DNA of 64,000 nucleotides from Sclerodactyla briareus (Eukaryota > Echinodermata > Holothuroidea > Dendrochirotida > Sclerodactylidae): contig JAODTK010003043.1 of NCBI GenBank assembly GCA_026419785.1, positions 114,058-178,057 on the forward strand, written 5' to 3'. The translations under genes were made by a program, and so were the position numbers. A model generated the notes under the pieces. The model made no database searches. It was not told where the DNA came from and was given only the letters and a program-made list of their open reading frames with translations. Each line of letters opens with the position of its first letter. The stretch's first letter is position 1. Positions 37,676 through 48,127 of this stretch are shown here, piece by piece.

Positions 37676-37887
37676 CACTGTTAAAAGGTTGGGCAAGTAT
37701 CAAGCAACCTCAAAAGCTGCGCAAAAGTTGACCAACTAATTGATAATCATTCCAATTAATGAGCCATAGGCGTTAACATGAGATTTGTTCTATTGAATCG
37801 TTAAATTCGGTTTTACCCAACTTTTGAGGTTGCTGAATTCTTGCGAACTTGCCCAACCTCTCAATTGCCCAACCTTTTTTAACAGTG
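37676..37887. mobile_element. Tc1/mariner-type MITE (212 bp)
   Basis: Terminal inverted repeats are CACTGTTAAAAGGTTGGGCAA on the left (21 bp; core CACTGTTAAAAGG) and, complementary, CCTTTTTTAACAGTG on the right. TA flanks both ends (37674-37675, 37888-37889), the Tc1/mariner target duplication. Subterminal homology continues inward with GCAACCTCAAAAG and CTTTTGAGGTTGC. There is no coding sequence; it must have been moved by a transposase in trans. Confidence 0.75.
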
Positions 37888-38944
37888 TAGTATATTTCCA
37901 ACCTAGTATACTATAGGCCTACATTACATATGCCTATAGGCATCTCTAGTCGGTTTCCGTTATACTTGGATGTTTATTTCGCCTGTTTCCTCTCTTTATT
38001 CAGGACCGTCGGAAAGACGTGTTTACTTATCAGCTACACGACAGACTCATGGCCAGGCGAATACATACCCACAGTGTGAGTACCGGTATCAAACGAAAGG
38101 ACGTCATATATCGTCTGAGAAAAAGGCCTAATCCACGACTCTATTCATACACCGCAGCAACAGAACGCCTTACCTTTTAGACTAGTCGGACGGATTATCT
38201 TTTTTCCCCATATATAAGATGAATTCATTTTTTGTCTCTGTGAAATTTAACGCATATCTGTGTGGGTCATGTGAGTTAAATTTAGTTGAATTCCATAGGT
38301 GCTAGCCCTTGTTAGGGGCCCCCACTAAGCTATACGCCCTCTGATCGTCGGCTTCGAGGGTGAGCCATGCACCGGCCAGAGCAGTTATAGAACATCAGGA
38401 ATCCATATTAGTGTGTTGCTAATCGCCGAGCAGACCCGTACAGGGTCTACATAGGTGCCGATGCTGTAGGGGGTATGAATGGTAATATCGCATATTTACG
38501 AAGAAGAAAGTTTGTTTCTGTTCATCACAAAATAATGAAATCTATACTGATGCGGGGAAAACCCTAAAAATACAGCAGTTCTGGTGACTTCGCATAAAAA
38601 AGCATTGAACAAATTATAAGGAGCACTGCCCGAGAAACGACGATAGAACCTGTTTGAAGTAAACGTGATGTTCTCCGTGGAGTAATTTTCATTCTAATTT
38701 TCCTACATATCAGCTCTTTATAGCAACCAAGAATGTCCCATGCAGCAGTCAATGACCGTTGTCTGAACGTTCAGCTAACGTCCGTCAGAAAATAAAACGT
38801 TCTGGGCAAGACGGCTAATGTAGTTGTGACGGTGTGAACTGTGAATGAAACCTGCTATAGCTGCGGTTCATGCACAATAGCTAGACCACCAGCCAACACA
38901 CGACCAACATAACTGGTTTGATTAGTTTGAGCTATTCTGGTGAC

Positions 38945-39120
38945 TCTTTTTATTCAATTGTGCTTTGGAGGGCTGAATTAGACCTACCGTGCCCATATGG
39001 GCAATCATTCGATAGTAGTTCGGTATGCACTTCAGCGTGATTATAATGGGGAATTCAGCTGGAGATCGCACCCACAATCGTACCGGGAATTGTGCAACTC
39101 TACCCCCATGAGTCATTGTG
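38945..39120 (-). repeat. tRNA-derived SINE
   Basis: On -, it starts with ATGACTCATGGGGGTAGAGTTGCAC (A-box-like), then GGGTGCGATCTCC (B-box-like), and ends in AATTGAATAAAAAG. The tRNA-like half followed by an unrelated body and an A-rich end is typical of SINEs. Confidence 0.45.
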
Positions 39121-40039
39121 GTTTCCTGGAACCGTTGTATGGTTATTACATCTATCTTCACTAGTAATGAAGCACAGCGGTGTCACCTGAATGGCCGGGC
39201 GGAAGTCATGTACCACATCGGAGAAACCCTGAGAAGGGTTGCCAGTTGTCCTGACAAGCTCGCAAGAGTGGAGAAATATTCATATTCCCCCCCTCTCTCT
39301 CTCTCTCCTTTTTGTTACCAATCATATATTCTCAATTGGGCGTACAATCCTCCAAATACATTGTATACGAATTAAATAGAATTATCGGATGTCTGTGCCT
39401 GCTTTCAAATTTACAGTAGGCCTATGCCTAATAACGCGTTTCAATTGCATTAAGCAAGTGCGTGGTTATATCATAGCAGTTCAGAGTGTTCTAAACTATG
39501 TGGTAATTCTGTGACACCGAACATGGTTCGGGATTTTTGCAGAACAGCTCACGCTTTATGTGTGGCGCATTCGTGTATGGAACTATTGTCTCTCTGCAGT
39601 GGGGCATATATCCTTTCTGGGGACCTAGACTACAATTTATTTATCGGTGTGCTATCTTGGTGGTGAAGTATGTCGCTACCAGTCTAACACAGCAGCACAC
39701 ACAGGATTATATCTATACATTTTCGAACGCGTAGTCCTACGAGTACGCCAAGTGTCAAATTGCATATGATAGGCTCTCGTGAGATATGCAGTCACACCAA
39801 AGGCGCGCGCGACCGTGGGGTTGGGTCTGGCAGGTCATACCACATCACTTATTTTGGCCTATGCTTGGGACCCTCACATTCAGCACGTGGTTGCAGTAAA
39901 TGTGAGATATCGTGGAATACAGTAGTAGCGATGAAGAGTAAAAGCCTGTATACACTGTATGCGTTTGCGTCGCGTATACGTCACATTCGTGCGCACCCCC
40001 CACCCCCCCTTCATCTCCAAGACCTTTTTGGCGAATACA
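39121..40039. other. Unannotated non-coding stretch
   Basis: Contains only short ORFs (up to 100 codons at 39760-40062) without recognised motifs, and a CT-rich run at about 39288-39308. Confidence 0.35.
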
Positions 40040-40040
40040 T

Positions 40041-40335
40041 GTTTCGGTGCACTGTGGGATAGTTTTTATGCATTCTGGGATACTTCAGGGGCAGCTTTGT
40101 GTTAGCATGTATTGTGAAAACTTGTAAATTGCAATTATCTTTCCTATTGTCTGTGCATATTCTCTCAAAATTTAGTATGATGTCCCTGATAATTTTTTAC
40201 ATCTTCTTTGTGACAATCCGACTAAATGTTATATTTTTCGCCAGGAATTACTATTTCATCCGATGAAATTTCAATTTGGCCTCCGATAGATTGCCTACTT
40301 TGCCCCCTGAGCTAGACCCCAATGCATTGCGAGAG
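40041..40335 (+). mobile_element. MITE-like repeat, copy 2
   Basis: It begins TTTCGGTGCACTGTGGGATAG and ends CAATGCATTGCGAGAGG. The ends form imperfect inverted repeats (TTTCGCAATGCATTGTGG versus TTGCGGTGCAATGTGG in the family). It is collinear with the 53.4-kb copy through TTCTCTCAAA.TTTAGTATG and GATTGCCTACTTTGCC. About 300 bp, non-coding. Confidence 0.6.
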
Positions 40336-41400
40336 GCTCTTGGCGAGAAAGGATAATTGCAATATTGACATCGACAATCCGGCGACAGATTGCCGGACGT
40401 CGATGTCAATCATGTCGTGACGTGATGCCGACGCGATCTTTTAGACGTGATTATGTCATTCACGCAAGCCAGGGAATGCTACCAGTAGTTGGAGTAGTAT
40501 TTGGTCGATGCGATCTTGTAATTCCGTTTAATCAATACCTGCTGATGGGTGATGTGACGCGTACGCAAAGCAGATGCGTTTTTCAGTCATCCACGCAGCT
40601 CATGGCGAGCTGACAAGTGGTTTACGTGGCGTGACGTGTGAGCGACGTTAGCTCCATGATTTTACCGACAATAGGCGGTTACGCAACGTCCCTGACATCG
40701 TAATTCTCTTCTTGACGCAGTTTCGACAGCTACGCTACTAATATGATAGTAGATGGAGAGGCGGTAATCTACAGTGATGTGTACAGCGTGCAGGAGACTA
40801 CGATAGATGCGACCATCGCGTAATCCGGGACGTGCTTATACTCTAATCTTCTCGTGCATCGACCTGTCGTAAGAACCAGAGACGTGCCGGATTGACCTAA
40901 TTTTTGACTTTGAATGCTGCGCAGTTTGTCAGAGAAATTAATGTATTTTTTATCCGGGAATTCTGACGACGCCAAGCGGATCGACCCTTCACGTTTTTTA
41001 GGAAAATCAGAAAAACTTATAACTTGAATGTCCGTAAATTATGCAAGTAATCACATCAAATAGCCTTCTATGACTTCCCGATAACTTCAACATATTTTAA
41101 GTATCGGACTGTTTGGTAGACCATATCCACCAGGTTTAATAGGAATTCAACAAACTTTGGATATTGCATAAATCGTGCAAATTAAATATAATTAACATGC
41201 ACTATACGCCCAAATCTTAAACAGAAAAAAAGGGCTGTGGACGCCGTAGTTCAAGTAGACGGTTTCGAATCCAGGATTTTCCCAAACCAAACACGCGCAA
41301 TTCATGAACAAACATCAACAAATCAACTTGGTCTTGTTCGTTACGAAAAATGATTACCCGGCCCCACAGACTATAGACTGATTATTTGTTTCATCTATGC
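40336..41400. other. Non-coding; diverged octamer-family fragment
   Basis: No gene was recognised. 40975-41215 resembles the octamer repeat family (CGTAAATTATGCAAGTAATC at about 41032). A tRNA B-box-like GGTTTCGAATCC lies at 41261-41272, apparently lacking a full tRNA fold. Confidence 0.4.
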
Positions 41401-41404
41401 CCAG

Positions 41405-41599
41405 GACGTATTCCTCGTGTGCTTCTCCGTGGTTTCCCACACGGCCCTTCGAGATGTGAAGACCAAGTGGCTACCCGAATTAAGACATCACTGCCCGAAT
41501 TCCCATGTTATCCTCGTAGCAACCAAACTCGACCTCAGGAAGACCCGGAAGCGATCGATGCCCTCAAAGATGAAGAACCAGCGACCATTACACGACGCA
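41405..41599 (+). CDS. Rac/Cdc42-type Rho GTPase, internal exon (one frameshift)
   Basis: Rho GTPases are membrane-associated switches controlling actin. The segment after the acceptor TATGCCCAG (AG at 41403-41404) encodes [15 protein letters not shown], then [12 protein letters not shown], then [12 protein letters not shown], which matches Rac/Cdc42 residues from 76 on. It includes the G4 guanine-specificity motif TKLD. A one-base frameshift follows at about 41539; the next frame continues [19 protein letters not shown]. The exon start coincides with the Rac codon 75/76 phase-0 junction (where the human Rac1b exon is inserted). Homology stops near 41600, about where the next Rac intron lies; GT at 41600 could be the donor. 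P-loop and switch exons were not found, so this is either one exon of a large gene or a fragment. Confidence 0.75.
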
Positions 41600-41845
41600 G
41601 TTAAGGTCCTAGCAGCTTCGGCTATTCGTCGACATTTCTGGGTGCACACCACATATAGCCGTCTTGCTTACCTCACACTAAAACTACTACGTTCCACCTA
41701 GTTGCTGAACCAACAGGCCATACTTCCAGGGATGACCACCCACCAGTTAGAGCTGACATTCACAACTGATTACCCTTGTCTTTCACTTTCAATTTCACCA
41801 TGGACCGTTCCACCGTTTAATTTCTAACCAGGGTTCCTGTGGTCC

Positions 41846-42690
41846 GTTTTGATTCCTTGACGAAGTCAGAGGAATCTATGCAGTCCACGTCGTGTGTGTG
41901 TGTGTGTGTGTGTGGTGTGTGTGTGTGTACGTGTGTGTGTGACGCCAGCTTGTAAACACTTAGTTGACCGGTCTGGTTAGGTCAGGCTCTACTTTATGTG
42001 TGTTCCCCATGATGAGTACATGAACCCTATTGTTTTTGGGTCAGGTCAGAGGTCATCTGAGGTCACCAGAGGTCAAAGTCTGAAAACCTTGTAAACACTA
42101 TAAGTCCCTAATTTTGGTCCGATTAAGTTGAAATCAGGTGGTATAGCTTTCTTATGGGGAGTACAGGAACCCTATTGTTTTTGGGTCAGGTCGGGTGAAT
42201 TTTGGTCGAAAATAGAACATTTGTGAAAATTTGATATTTTGGCCATTTATGGCTTGTACACAAGATAACTCTACCCCCCTGGATGTATGACTCATACTTG
42301 GTATGTGTGTTCCCCATGATGAGTACATGAACCCTATTGTTTTTGGGTCAGGTCAGAGGTCATCTGAGGTCGCCAGAGGACAAAGTCTGAAAACCTTATA
42401 AACACGATAAGTCCAGAACGGTTGGTCTGATCAGGTTGAAATTAGTGTTGTCTCTTCCTATGGATACATACTCCTATTTTCTGGGTAAAGGGCGGGGTGA
42501 ATGAGGCTCATACTTGGTTTGTGTATTCCCCATGATGAGTACATGAACCCTATTGTTTTGGTTGGTCAGGGCGGAGGTATCTAATGTACCAGAGGTCAAA
42601 GTCTAAAAAACCTTGAAATTTAGTGTGTAGCTTTCTTACGCAAGGTACAGGAACGCCTATTAGTTTGGTTGTAAAGATAGAAATTTGTCA
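41846..42690 (+). repeat. GGTCA tandem repeat with terminal hairpin and (GT)n
   Basis: It starts with the hairpin GATTCCTTGAC-GAA-GTCAGAGGAATC (41851-41876), then (GT)n (41893-41940). Three monomers follow, beginning near 42000, 42300 and 42515, each with CCCCATGATGAGTACATGAACCC. They contain AGGTCAGAGGTCATCTGAGGTCA (split word), i.e. AGGTCA half-sites one and four bases apart. Non-coding. Confidence 0.7.
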
Positions 42691-45240
42691 ACGTTATTTG
42701 CCTATAATGACTGGTACTATCTCCCATTTTTTCCGTGTGTCCTGGCTAATGGTTGACAGAACAGTCCAGGACGACTAAGCATTTTTGGCTTTCTGGTTAG
42801 GTTTATTTCTGGATCAGGGCTTGCCCAGTCGGAGACTCAGATTTTCCAGCATTCATTAGTGCATTCCGAAAATGGTCAAATTTTGCCCGCATGTCCAAGG
42901 GAACTGGCATATGTGGTACTTCCTGATATGGCCTGTCCACGCAGGCATGCAAAACTGGACCCCACAGGTCGGAAATTTGCTCTAAGTGGCGCTCCATGTA
43001 ATTTTGGGACTAATTTTTGAGGGTAACTTAGGGCTGGCGGATGAACACCATCTATTGTGTGTGCACCTTCTCGCCTGTCCCTCCCCCGGGCCAAAATGAC
43101 CACGGTGCGTTGACGGCATGCCTTCCCGTTCCGGTTGACGGTATATATGTCTAGTGGAGGAACCCGACCTCGTCGCCCGGATGATGGAGGGCATCCCTAA
43201 ACACTGTCGTTGTACATGCATGCACGTGCTCTTGTCACAGGTTCGGACAGCAGGCCTTGTGATAGCAACTGATCTAACTGTTGTTTATTCCTTACAACTC
43301 GGGCCACCCTAATTGACGCGTGGCGTCAAGATTTTTGTTCGTCGAAGAGACCCCACAGAGTAAGAGAGCGGCATTTCCCGGGCCTTTATGGGCCGTAAGC
43401 AACATCACTAAAGTGACGATAAATTTCCGAAAACTGATCTTAATCTATTCCTTACAATTTTTCCTGCGCCCTTCATTCTCACCATACCTATTTTTAGAGG
43501 TCATCCGCGCCCATAAGACCCGTCCAATTGGGTTATGGTTGCTCGCATCTTGAAAATCTGCTTAGACATCACTGTCGTAGGAAATGGTGCTTTGTCCGGG
43601 CATTTGAGTTGGAAAAATCGGTCCAATCACATAAAAGTTGGTAATATATGTTTTCCGTTCAAAAGTTCCGTCCGAACTTTTCATTCATGTGAACTATTTT
43701 GCCCCGCACCTGCGCCTATATAAGGCCATACGTTCAGCACGTAAATCCTCATACTGATGTGCACGATTCCCCTGCCCGGTTGTTTCCGTTGCATATATGC
43801 TCCAAGGAGCAGCACATCAGTCTGACATAGCCTGGTTTTCCACAATGAGGATTAGAAGTAGACTAAACTCGGTTATGTACAATGTTAGGAAAATGGCACT
43901 GGGACAAGTTCAAACATTGGTGGGGGGGGGGGGGGGGATGGGGGAGGGACAAGAATCATGCTCCAAACCAAATTCTGCGTGACCTTCCCATATATGTTCA
44001 CCGCTCTTGTAGATAACACGTATGGAGAAAAAACATATTTGCTAGAATCTTACGAATTAATTGTGCATGGGCCCATTGCATTATACATGTTAACGGAAAT
44101 GACGGAATTTTTTAATTTTGCATTTTGGCTTTCTCAACAAAAAATTAGGCAATCTGATAGTTAATAGGCCTTTATGTTATGACCTACTGACACCTTGTCG
44201 TATAGGATCTTTTCACCAGTGCCAAATTAAATATTGGGGGGGGGTTGAAACCATGTCCCCCACAAAAAATATTGGGGAAGGAACCCCCCCCTCCCCCGTG
44301 ATCGCCGCCCATGGTGGTGCGCGGAATGTAATCGTAATATGGCATCGGACACATGGTGTTATGAATTGGGAAAAGGTTGTCCAAGACAGAAGTAGGGAAT
44401 TGAGACATTGTTGGGTCTAATCGCAAAATTGATGGGTTGTGTTGCCAATTATTCATTTATTTCAGTTGTGGCAGTTCATATAGTTTTGCAGCTGTTATTC
44501 AAGCGAATATGCAGCAGCATGGGTCTAGGGGCCCATATATGTCCATACCTTGATTCCTACCTCCCCCCCCCCCTCCCCCATGCAAATCTCTGCTGTTTGT
44601 CCTGTTTCTTTTCACGCTTATTTCTGGTTTTGACACCCTGTTTTTTTTGCGACACCTTGATTCTCGTTGACATCCTGTTCCTGTTTTTTACGTATTGATT
44701 TTCAAATCCCGATGGCTGATTTCATCTCATTATTTGTTACACTTCGTGTACCGGACCTGCGCTAGCGCGTATCAACCTAAACGTTTTGAAAGGAGCACGG
44801 AATAAAATCAACATCCTGTTAAGGTAAAGTCAATGCATTATAATATGGATATACTGATTCTTGTTTGATCTTGTTGGCCCCTGCTGATGGCAATCTGTCG
44901 GTCCGTTTGGGGCCGCTGGAACTCTAAATGTGGGTACGGGATCTGACCTGGTACGTGATGTTGGATCGATGTAACCTGTTGGTCATGTGGAGAGGCTATA
45001 CGTATCCAACACCCCACTGCATCTATATTGCAGGACGTAGATTTGCTCCATGGGATTGGAGAGGGGTGAGGGGGGGGGGGTGGGGTTCGTAGTAATGTTT
45101 TCATACTCCATGCCTGCATACATGCATTCATTACACACAGTAATTTAGCTTGTAGCCCAATAATTGTTCCATTTGATGGATTTTGCCGAATTTTTCTGCA
45201 TCCTAACCATCAGTCACCACTTATTCGGACCTTTTCCACG
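42690..45240. other. Mostly unannotated; conserved-looking minus-strand ORFs
   Basis: On -, three overlapping frames at 42803-43221 look like one coding segment broken by frameshifts. One frame has VPHMPVPLDMRAKFDHF and another HTIDGVHPPA, which faintly resembles the DGVH box of SGNH-type hydrolase domains found in some retroelements. I cannot assign it. Otherwise there are poly-G/C runs (43921-43937, 44568-44579, 45070-45080) and a 10-bp inverted repeat ACTGATGTGC/GCACATCAGT at 43753 and 43812. Confidence 0.3.
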
Positions 45241-45329
45241 TTCGTTCGTTCGTGCTCGAACTCCGATATTGCTGTTCAGATGGGTGTCTTGCCGCACCCC
45301 TTTGGCCCCGTGCCCCTGATACCCTCGCC

Positions 45330-45620
45330 CTCCCCCAAGGGAGGCGGATAGGCTCAGTCGGTAGGGCTTCGGAGTTCGAGGCCTTTTTCCGCAGTTCTGT
45401 TAGACAAGGGCATGCTTCCTCGAATGTGTCACCTTACCCACGTGTAAAAGGGAGCACCTGCTGTATTGGCTGCAGGGGTGTAGTAGGTCGTGAGCGAGCG
45501 TGCATCCCGGTGTATGGTGCAGGGCAATGTCTTCATCAGGTTACCAATGACCAGGGGATTGAGTCGCTAGTCGTGTGAGGAGGCGCTGCCTCGATACAAG
45601 ACTACGAACCCGAATCTTAA
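45330..45620 (+). repeat. SINE-like repeat, copy 2
   Basis: It starts near GGATAGGCTCAGTCGGTAGGG (A-box-like) and GAGTTCGAGGCC (B-box-like, unusually close, so the tRNA part is shortened). The body is shared with the 28.2-28.5 kb copy and, from TTGGCTGC onward, with 48.13-48.30 kb. The 108-codon ORF over it is incidental. Confidence 0.55.
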
Positions 45621-46772
45621 TCATAATCCTTTGACACGACTGTACGAATGGCGTTCGTGACGTCTTTTACAACGGTTTCTATTATCATTCTTATTATCAT
45701 TGAATATGTAAAAAAAAATACAGTTTGTGATGTCAATGCAGGTGATTACAATATTTTTTCACGGCGATGATGCACTAAGAAATGCGTATGACAGTTACTA
45801 GCTGCACGGAATTCGAACCTGCGCGTCAAACGAACAGCAAACCAATAAATTACCGTATTCCGCTTTTTGTATCTTCAATATTTGTCTAAATAGGGCACAG
45901 GTGTAGAATGTGAGACGTTAGACGTTCGCTTTCATTTTAAAAAACTATGAAATGAGTAAACCCAACAAGAAAACACTCCACGAATTGCTAGCCTATATGT
46001 GATCGCTATTCCTTGTTTTTTCTAGATTTTGTTTACCAACATAGATTAGTTCTAAACTGAGTTTTCATAACAAATTTAGTAAATTTTAAAAGTATACCAT
46101 GTGATTTAGTGAAGAAAAACAGAACAAGAATTTCCCATATTTTTCTCAGCCTTAACTCAATGTCAAAGCAAAGCCAATAATTCTGGTATATAATTTCAGA
46201 AAAAAAGTATTGCCTTCTTTACGGAATCACTCATATCAATTATTCACGGAAAAAAAATCGCGATTCGACATCATCTTCTGTTTTCAATCTCTACAATCAG
46301 CGATGGCTAAAATCGATCCAAAACGAGGTTTGCATGAAAACTTGATTTCGTCATGTGGAAACAACTGAAATCGAGCGGAATTAACGTCGTTCTCCTACAT
46401 TTCTCGTCTTGACAGGGCCGCCGTCTGAGAATAGATTGGAGCATTTGATACGTCTAATGTTTCTGGCCTGACACAGAGGAATCTAAAGAACGGGTCGTCG
46501 AAGAATGTATTCGATCGGTGATCGCACCCCCGACGCCGATCACGAAGAATAGATCCCTATACTCCTGAACACTTCTCGCTTGTATTTAGGACCCGAAAGT
46601 CAGTGCTGAAACTAGAGCCTTGCGCCTACCCCGAGTACTTCTGAGTCCAGGCCTCTGGGTACTTCATCAAGTTGACGTGTACCGAGTCTTGAGGGATGTA
46701 ATATGTCGTAATGCGAACTAAACCGCCGACGTGTGGATCCCCACATTTGGGCAATTGGCAGGCGCGGTTCTA

Positions 46773-46773
<1 letters not shown>

Positions 46774-46826
<53 letters not shown>

Positions 46827-46842
46827 GGGGGGGGGGGGGGGT

Positions 46843-46873
<31 letters not shown>

Positions 46874-46884
46874 GGGGGAGGGGG
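46774..46884 (+). repeat. 111-bp poly-G tract
   Basis: G on the plus strand throughout, interrupted only by T at 46826, 46842 and 46873 and A at 46879; the longest pure run is 52 G. The same site in unit 2 (49486-49503) has only about 18 G, then A and five more G. ORFs encoding poly-Gly or poly-Pro here are artefacts. The tract could fold into G-quadruplexes. Confidence 0.9.
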
Positions 46885-47499
46885 CTTGGGGGGATCACGC
46901 CCCCCCAAATGTGCTCAACAAGGCCCCCCACCCCCCCCCAAAAAACGCCCGAGGGTGTTTGATATTTTTTTTTGTTTGTTATGCGTATTGACATATTGAA
47001 CTAACATAAGCGCCCTGTTTCCTTTCACACCCTTAGGCCTACCCAATTTCCGCAGGTCACATTTCCTAAATACGCGATAACCAGGTTACGCCCACTCCTC
47101 ATTTCATGGGAGTGAATGCTAATAGGGAGTGTCAATTTCAAGAATCCATTTACCGTCTTGAAGAATGTTTAGGCATATTTCTTTTCGGATTGCGCTATTT
47201 GTCCTAGTACAAGATATGCCATTGCAAATTCAAATGACCGTGACATCGGTGGCGTACCCACGGTGGGGGGGGTAGGGGTCATAACCCCCATGACCCAAGT
47301 GCCTAATAAATTTTTAACAGTATTGCAGCACAGCATGTTTCTCGGGGCCCATAAATTGTCCTTATCTGCCAATAGTAGGGCCATTTTGAGTGCGCACTTC
47401 CCGTGTGTTCCGACCCCCCCCCCCCTCAAGACAAATCTCCTCAGTACGCGCCTGGTTGAAATAATTGAGTAATTATTCCCCGCCAACACTTTTTATTAA

Positions 47500-48119
47500 G
47501 TGTTCGGTATATCATTAGCATTTGGTGGAGTACCGCGCGCGGAACCTAGCTGTTAGCGCAATACCTTTTCAACACTCTATGCGATTGATCTTAAACTTTT
47601 TACCTCCGTCCGCCCCTTGTGAATCTCCTACAAGTACAAGGGGCAACGTTGCCATTGTCTGCCGGGCCCTCCTCTATTTTGCAGGTTTTATAAAAAAAAA
47701 AAGCAGAAACTTGTGGGTGAGGACAAGTTTGTCCCTCAATACATGATGGTGATTTCAAGGTCAACCAGAGGTCAAATTTTGTTATCTTCGCGCTTTTCCT
47801 AACTTTGGCGAATTTGAACGAACTCGGTGTAATGTGGACTGTTATCCAGTCCTAAACATATGAAGGCCCATTACAAGCTCACAGAGGTTCAAATTGGCAT
47901 CTCGTAGGATTTTTTCTATCTATCTTCGTCACATTCAAACAAATTGGAGTATGTGGACTATATACCGGTGGTCCTGAACAACAGGTTGGGCATTTCAAGT
48001 TTACAGGGGTCAAATGGATGTTTATATCACTGTGCTTTCTCTAAACGAGGTCCAAAGGCCATTTCCTTTCCTCTGCCGGTATTTACCTGTCGGCGGTTTA
48101 CCCGACAGCACATGTCTAG
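47500..48119 (+). mobile_element. Helitron-like non-autonomous element, copy C
   Basis: The 3' end is a perfect-looking hairpin CTGTCGG-(8)-CCGACAG at 48087-48108, a 7-nt spacer CACATGT, CTAG at 48116-48119, then T. The body has repeats with AACGAACTCGGTGTAATGTGGACT and GTCCTAAACA-type words as in copies A and D. The 5' end is not resolved. No helicase or Rep motif is seen. Confidence 0.55.
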
Positions 48120-48127
48120 TTCCGCGT

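Larger units (their letters stand above)
45463..48127. repeat. Tandem unit 1 of a 2.7-kb duplication
   Basis: Collinear with unit 2 (48128-51056) from TTGGCTGC through GCGTTCGTGACG, a CACGGAATTCG block (tRNA B-box-like on -, about 45808-45830), AAACTATGAAATG, CGACGTGTGGATCCCCACATTTGGGC, the G tract, the GGCGCGGTT/CGCCCGA block and the Helitron-like end. Most differences are one-base indels. No gene was recognised in it. Confidence 0.75.

Noticed and set aside
41240-41290. tRNA gene at GGTTTCGAATCC
   Set aside because: Only a B-box-like word; no room for a full anticodon arm between it and the A-box-like sequence.
46612-46999. Several poly-Gly and poly-Pro ORFs of 74-98 codons
   Set aside because: Produced by the 111-bp G tract; no flanking conserved coding sequence.
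47169-47489. 106-codon minus-strand ORF containing CALKMALLLADKDNLWAPR
   Set aside because: It lies in the duplicated repeat unit and runs through poly-C/G blocks; likely repeat-derived, not a host gene.
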